Assembly: GCA_046295975.1 (NCBI GenBank)
Contig: JBKBMG010000022.1
Location: 1-64,000, forward strand
Reading direction: 5' to 3'
Source: UBA2357 sp046295975
GTDB taxonomy: Bacteria > Pseudomonadota > Gammaproteobacteria > Burkholderiales > Rhodocyclaceae
Length of the DNA stretch: 64,000 bases
Shown: in pieces, positions 60,336 to 64,000 of the stretch
How the letters are laid out: every line of letters begins with the position of its first letter
Position numbering within the stretch: position 1 is the first letter of the stretch
Notes under the pieces: generated by a model
What the model was told of the DNA's origin: nothing
The model's database searches: none
What the model saw: the letters and a program-made list of their open reading frames with translations, nothing else
Position numbers and translations under genes: made by a program

Positions 60336-60854
60336 CTATTCGCGGTACTGCAGGATTTGTTCGGCCAGATCCGTCACGAATCCGCTGGCGGCATCGTTGG
60401 CGGCGTGATCGACGTAGCTGATCACGAACACCAGATCCCCACGCAGCCCCACGTAGAAATGGGTCCGCGTTTCGAGATCACCGATCCGCTCGCTGAACCA
60501 GGTGTGGAAGGCCGCAGTGCATGGGGGTTCGCAAACCGCTTCGACGACGCTTGCGTCGTGCTGCGATGTCGTGTGTTGGATGCTTTCCAGCACCTGTGAC
60601 CAAGGCATTTGGGTGCTGAACTCGATGCTCAGGAAGGGAGGCGCTTGCGGCCCGGCGCTGCTGAATCCGAGAATCCGGCTGATGTGATCCGTTTCCACGA
60701 CGAAGTGGTCGGGGAGTTCAATCTTGAAGTGCTCGGTTGCAACCTCAGCCGCACTTGCGGGTGACGTCCAGCCAAGCTGCGCGGTCAGCGCGATTGCGAG
60801 CGCGGACAGAAACGTCCGGGTGCGTGTCTGGATGTGGTTTCGCAACGGTTTCAT
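60336..60854 (-). CDS. Secreted protein of unknown function
   Basis: 172 residues from the ATG at 60854. A signal peptide (TFLSALAIALTAQLGWTSPASAA) ends near residue 36. The mature part is about 136 residues (EHFKIELPDHFVVETDHISRILGFSS ... FHTWFSERIGDLETRTHFYVGLRGDLVFVISYVDHA), with one cysteine pair in VCEPPCTA that could form a disulphide. I do not recognise a family. It follows the pilin-like gene on the same strand after 92 bases. Confidence 0.8.
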   Translation of the reverse strand: MKPLRNHIQTRTRTFLSALAIALTAQLGWTSPASAAEVATEHFKIELPDHFVVETDHISRILGFSSAGPQAPPFLSIEFSTQMPWSQVLESIQHTTSQHDASVVEAVCEPPCTAAFHTWFSERIGDLETRTHFYVGLRGDLVFVISYVDHAANDAASGFVTDLAEQILQYRE

Positions 60855-60946
60855 CGGTGTGTTCCGGATTGTGGGTGGGGTGACAAGGCAGTGGAGATCC
60901 ATGCGGGCCAACGAGCGGGTGCGTGCCGCTGGGGCGTGTGTGAGCA

Positions 60947-61435
60947 TCAGGCGGCGCGCGCGCGGCAGTTGGCGGGCAGCAACTCGGTTGGGACGTCGGT
61001 CTTGTTGCGGCCGACCGCGGACATGCCGGGGACTGGCTGATCGTGTCCGCACAGCCAGGAGATCGGGCTGGTCGGGCTGCCGTCCACCACCGCCGGGCGG
61101 AAGCTCAGGATCTTGCCCTGTAGCGGTTGCGGCGCCTTGTTGCCCAGGGTGATGTGCACCGCTCCGTCTTCCACCGCGATGCCGGTCACGCGGTTGCCGA
61201 TCAACTGGTCCGGCCGGGGCAGGCCGGCGTGTTGGTTGTCGGCGGGGAAAGCGAGCAGCTCGCGGTAGTGCGCGGCGATCTTGGCGCGCGCTTCCTCGCT
61301 GAGCGAGATCGCCTCCACCACCTCGGCGCGCTGTATGTACATCTGGTAGTTCGGCAGCGCGATGGAGGCGAGGATGCCGATGATGGAGATCACGACCATC
61401 AACTCGATGAGGGTGAAGCCAGTGTGGCGGTTCAT
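60947..61435 (-). CDS. Type IV pilin-like protein
   Basis: 162 residues from the ATG at 61435. The class III signal is textbook: short leader MNRHTG, cleavage before FTLIELMVVISIIGILASIALPNYQMYIQRAEV, with Glu5 of the mature chain present. The globular part has a C-terminal disulphide-loop candidate (WLCG ... PANC). It could be a minor pilin, pseudopilin or major subunit. The start overlaps the stop of the GspF-like gene (ATGA). Confidence 0.92.
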   Translation of the reverse strand: MNRHTGFTLIELMVVISIIGILASIALPNYQMYIQRAEVVEAISLSEEARAKIAAHYRELLAFPADNQHAGLPRPDQLIGNRVTGIAVEDGAVHITLGNKAPQPLQGKILSFRPAVVDGSPTSPISWLCGHDQPVPGMSAVGRNKTDVPTELLPANCRARAA

Positions 61436-62250
61436 ATGACGGACTCCAGAACGAAGAGGGGGGCGTAGGCACTGGTGACGTAGAACGCCACGGTCAGCAG
61501 AATGATCACGGCTGCGACGATCAGCAGGCTGTTCACGTAGCCTTGGGCGCTGCGCGCGAGCTCGGACCACTGGTGGCGGATCATGCGCGGCAGCTCCTCG
61601 GCCAGATCCATGCCTTCGGCCTCCAGCGCGCGCAGTCGGTCGGTCAGCGGTGCAGTGGATGCGTCCTGGGCGAGCGGATACGTCGCCAGGCTGACGATGT
61701 TGGTGTAGCGGTGGCGGATCGGGCGTGGCAGTACCCAGCGAAGCTGGCTGCCGATCGGCAGGTCTAGCTTGCAACAGCGGTGCAGCGCGTAGAGCGCGAG
61801 GCCGATCGTGGGCGTCAGCAAAGTCATCAGCAACAGCGGCAGGGTGGCCGTGTCGATTCCGGCGATGCGCTGGCCCGGTGGCTTTAAGCCGGCCTCGGCG
61901 AAGGCGCGTTCGAAATTCGGCATGACGAACAGCGAAAACACCGAGTTCATTACCAGGAATACGAACCCAATCGCAAGCAGGTAGGCAATCGAGCGCAATA
62001 CCTTGCGCGGCATCGGCGCTGCGCCTTCCAGATCCATGTCGGCGTAGAGCGCGATGGCGCGCGCCCGGTCGTGCTCCGAAAGGGCCGCCAGCCGCGTCAT
62101 GATCGTGCTGGGCAAGGCCCTTGCCGACGGTGGCGGGCCGATCAGGTCGGCGTCTTCATGCGAACGAAAGTACCGGGCGGTTTCGGCAAAGCCGACGTGG
62201 GGGGCGCGACGGTGGCGTCGGCAGGTGAAGTGGAAACGTTCCCATGTCAT
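61432..62250 (-). CDS. Half-length GspF/PilC-like inner-membrane protein
   Basis: 272 residues from the ATG at 62250. Three membrane segments are seen: SIAYLLAIGFVFLVMNSVFSLFVM near 105, TLPLLLMTLLTPTIGLALYAL near 150 and LLIVAAVIILLTVAFYVTSAYAPLF near 250. The segment DRLRALEAEGMDLAEELPRMIRHQWSELARSAQGYVNSLLIVAAV resembles the C-terminal repeat of GspF/PilC platform proteins, but only one repeat is present instead of two. Coupled to the pilin-like gene. No assembly ATPase is nearby, so a role in pilus-like assembly is tentative. Confidence 0.65.
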   Translation of the reverse strand: MTWERFHFTCRRHRRAPHVGFAETARYFRSHEDADLIGPPPSARALPSTIMTRLAALSEHDRARAIALYADMDLEGAAPMPRKVLRSIAYLLAIGFVFLVMNSVFSLFVMPNFERAFAEAGLKPPGQRIAGIDTATLPLLLMTLLTPTIGLALYALHRCCKLDLPIGSQLRWVLPRPIRHRYTNIVSLATYPLAQDASTAPLTDRLRALEAEGMDLAEELPRMIRHQWSELARSAQGYVNSLLIVAAVIILLTVAFYVTSAYAPLFVLESVI

Positions 62251-62353
62251 GGGTGAGCAACCCTCTTGTACTGTCTTGAGAAGAGGGTTAGCTGTATAGC
62301 ATGAAAAGGTGGTGCGCGCGGGAATATCCCGCACCCGCGCACCGCCGCGTCGA

Positions 62354-63361
62354 TCAGTGCTTCTTGCGCTTGCCCTTGGGAACGACCGGCAGGGAGTCGA
62401 TGAGCCGTGCGAGTTCGGCGACGTCGCTGCGCAACAGCAACTGCACCCCGGCGCGCAGCACTTCCGACTTGCTGCTGAGGCAGCCGTGCTTGGCGAGAGC
62501 GGCGCGCAGGCCCTTGATGTGGCCGTGCTCGCTTTCGGGCATGGAGAAGGAGTCGCGCACGATCTTGTCGCGCTTGGCCTTCTTGGGGGCGGCCGGTGCG
62601 GGCTCGGCCGGTGGCGTGGCTGCGTTGTCCGTCTTGCCGCCCTTGGCGTCCTTGACCGCTTTGGTGCGGGTGTCGGCTGCCTTGGGGGTAGATTTGACCG
62701 CCGGCTTGGCTTCCGCTTTGGGGGCGGAAGCCTTGGGTGCGGCGGACTTCGCAGCTTTGCCGGCATCGGCCATCGCTGCGGCTTCAGGCGCGGATGCGGC
62801 GGCGGGGGTCGGCTTGCCTGCGGGCGATGCCTTGGCCTTGGCGGCAGGCGCTGCTTTCACTGTTTTCACCGTTGCTTTGGCAGCGGCCGCGGACTTCGCC
62901 TTGCCCTGGGTGGCAGGCTTCGCCGTGGCCTTGGCGGAGGGCGCAACCGCGGTCACTTTGGATGCGGTCGCTGCCGGCGGAGTTGCTTCAGGCGGAGTTG
63001 CTTCAGGCGGAGTTGCTTCAGGCGTAGCTGCTTTCGGCGTAGCTGCCTTCGCGGCGGTGGTCGCGCTCGGCTTGGCCTTGGTGCTGCCCTTGGCAGGCGT
63101 CGCAACGGGTTTGGCGGGCGTCACGTTCTCGCTGGTCGCCTGAGTGGCGGGCTTCGCAGCAATCGGCTTGGCTGAAACCGGCTTCGCTGCTGCGGGTTTT
63201 TCGACAACCGACTGCGCGGCTGACGCCTTGGCAGCAGCAGGTTTGGCAGCGGCAGGCTTGGCGGCTTTCGGCGGCGTGTCCGGCAGGCGCGAGGCGAGGG
63301 AGGCGTCTTCCTGTTGCAGGCCGGCGCGGAGTGCGGCGACGTTTTTCTTGGGTGTACTCAT
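62354..63361 (-). CDS. Histone H1-like Lys/Ala/Pro-rich protein with RHH-like C-terminus
   Basis: 335 residues from the ATG at 63361. Residues about 25-265 are low-complexity with many KPAAAK, AKPA and TPPEA units, as in AlgP and betaproteobacterial histone H1-like proteins. The last 65 residues are folded-looking: KIVRDSFSMPESEHGHIKGLRAALAKHGCLSSKSEVLRAGVQLLLRS, a ribbon-helix-helix-like pattern, followed by a basic KGKRKKH end. It probably binds DNA non-specifically and compacts or regulates it. The repeat region varies easily by slippage. Confidence 0.85.
   Translation of the reverse strand: MSTPKKNVAALRAGLQQEDASLASRLPDTPPKAAKPAAAKPAAAKASAAQSVVEKPAAAKPVSAKPIAAKPATQATSENVTPAKPVATPAKGSTKAKPSATTAAKAATPKAATPEATPPEATPPEATPPAATASKVTAVAPSAKATAKPATQGKAKSAAAAKATVKTVKAAPAAKAKASPAGKPTPAAASAPEAAAMADAGKAAKSAAPKASAPKAEAKPAVKSTPKAADTRTKAVKDAKGGKTDNAATPPAEPAPAAPKKAKRDKIVRDSFSMPESEHGHIKGLRAALAKHGCLSSKSEVLRAGVQLLLRSDVAELARLIDSLPVVPKGKRKKH
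62976..63050. repeat. 15-bp tandem repeat within the H1-like gene
   Basis: GGCGGAGTTGCTTCA occurs three times exactly (62976-63020), followed by two variant units GGCGTAGCTGCYTTC (63021-63050). It encodes repeated EATPP/KAATP pentapeptides. Repeat number is likely polymorphic between strains. Confidence 0.85.
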
Positions 63362-63473
63362 GGGTCTGGATGTGGGTCTGAAGTGGGACAAGGGGTGCCC
63401 GGTCGCGATGTCCGGGCGTGGTGGTAGGTCATCAATCCGGCAATGAAGGCGTGCATGCAAGCGGCGTACACCG

Positions 63474-63599
63474 TTCGCCCCGAGCGGGCTGAACCCCGCC
63501 TCGGGGGCGACAAAGCGAACCGTGGCAACCGCCACTACCATTCGCCCTGAGCCCGTCGAAGCGCGCTTTCGACAGTGCCTTCGGTCGGGTTCAGACGGG
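63474..63599. repeat. Composite intergenic repeat (alpha 63474-63519, beta 63541-63599)
   Basis: Second copy of the alpha-beta pair: TTCGCCCCGAGCG to CAAAGCGAA, then CGCCCTGAGCCCGTCGAAG with an inverted partner CTTCGGTCGGGTTCAGACGGG that has diverged. It lies upstream of the H1-like gene. Confidence 0.65.
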
Positions 63600-64000
63600 C
63601 TGGGCCCTATGGGTGAATCGGTAATACGGTATTACGCAATGGTAAATGAGTCGTGCGCGCGTGCCAAGTGTGCGGCACAGGGCCCGAGTCGGAGGGGCTG
63701 GGGCGCCGTGTCGGAACGAAAAGACGTGGCGACAGGCGGAACACGGACAGCGAGGTGCGCAGGTGGACGTCGTGTGGCTGCGGTGCCAAGCGGGGTAAGG
63801 GGAAGAAGTGCGGGGGGAAGAAGTGCGGGGGAAGGCGGTGCGGTGTTGGTCGCCAGCGGCTGCCCCCGTGCGGGCAGGGGAGGGGGCGTGATGTGGCGCG
63901 AGGGCACGTGTTGTGCGGAGCGTTGCGTGCAAGGCGTCGGCGCGCCGGCGCCTTGCCGCGGCAGGGTCAGTGGGCTGAGGGGGCGGCCGCGGCCGGCTGC
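63600..64000. other. Window end, no gene supported
   Basis: No convincing reading frame. It holds a palindrome GTAATAC-G-GTATTAC at 63621-63635, possibly an operator, and a short tandem repeat of GGGGAAGAAGTGCGG near 63799-63830. Composition is very GC and G/A rich toward the end. Confidence 0.6.

Overview
The window reads as a high-GC betaproteobacterial chromosome. The housekeeping order (TPR protein-lolB-ispE-tRNA-Gln-prs-rplY-pth-ychF; fdx-coaD-rsmD-two M16 peptidases-ftsY-ftsE-ftsX), the CTC-type L25 and the 363-residue YchF suggest Rhodocyclales, such as the Thauera/Azoarcus group. The taxonomy is inferred from gene order only.

Positions 1 to about 18,950 are an integrated accessory island, cut by the left window edge. 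Almost every gene lies on the minus strand. The island ends on the right with a P4-type tyrosine integrase (17658-18836) next to a perfect palindromic terminator behind ychF. Inside it is one tightly coupled defence operon read from 14470 down to 1198: a 65-residue ribbon-helix-helix protein, two HsdM methylase subunits, HsdS, HsdR, a PHP-plus-SMC-like ATPase (TrlF type), an AlbA_2/Schlafen-type ATP-binding protein and a DUF262/HNH nuclease. Junctions are 4-8 base overlaps or gaps of 1, 10 and 23 bases. Further left lies a kleisin-like (JetA-like) gene cut off by what looks like an IS21-family end. An AlpA regulator, a replication-initiator-like HTH protein, a second tyrosine recombinase and an unknown protein coupled to the integrase complete the island.

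Positions 19,000-37,100 are core genome: ychF, pth, rplY, prs, tRNA-Gln, ispE, lolB, a TPR protein, mutM, a dynamin-like GTPase, ferredoxin, coaD, rsmD, an M16 peptidase pair, ftsY, ftsE, ftsX and a bacterial voltage-gated sodium channel. A response regulator with a degenerate GGDEF and an intact EAL domain follows (37252-39042).

Positions 39,100-60,100 form a pyrimidine salvage and reductive catabolism locus. A RutR-like TetR regulator is coupled to a MocR-type regulator. Diverging from them is a BMP-family nucleoside/base ABC transporter (binding protein, ATPase, two permeases) plus a CodA-type deaminase. A second plus-strand group encodes PreT, PreA, an NCS1 permease, dihydropyrimidinase, N-carbamoyl-beta-alanine amidase and alanine dehydrogenase. 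Together these could take up nucleosides or bases, deaminate cytosine to uracil, reduce and open the ring, and release beta-alanine, CO2 and ammonia. Four copies of a RutR-type palindrome (TTKACCAnnTGGTAAA-like) lie in the two divergent intergenic regions. Between the two halves sits a minus-strand module of two periplasmic solute-binding proteins flanking a membrane diguanylate cyclase; one RutR-type box overlaps its possible promoter.

Positions 60,100-64,000 hold composite inverted repeats, a secreted protein, a type IV pilin-like protein coupled to a half-length GspF/PilC-like membrane protein, and a histone H1-like Lys/Ala/Pro-rich protein with an RHH-like C-terminus. The last 640 bases have no convincing gene.
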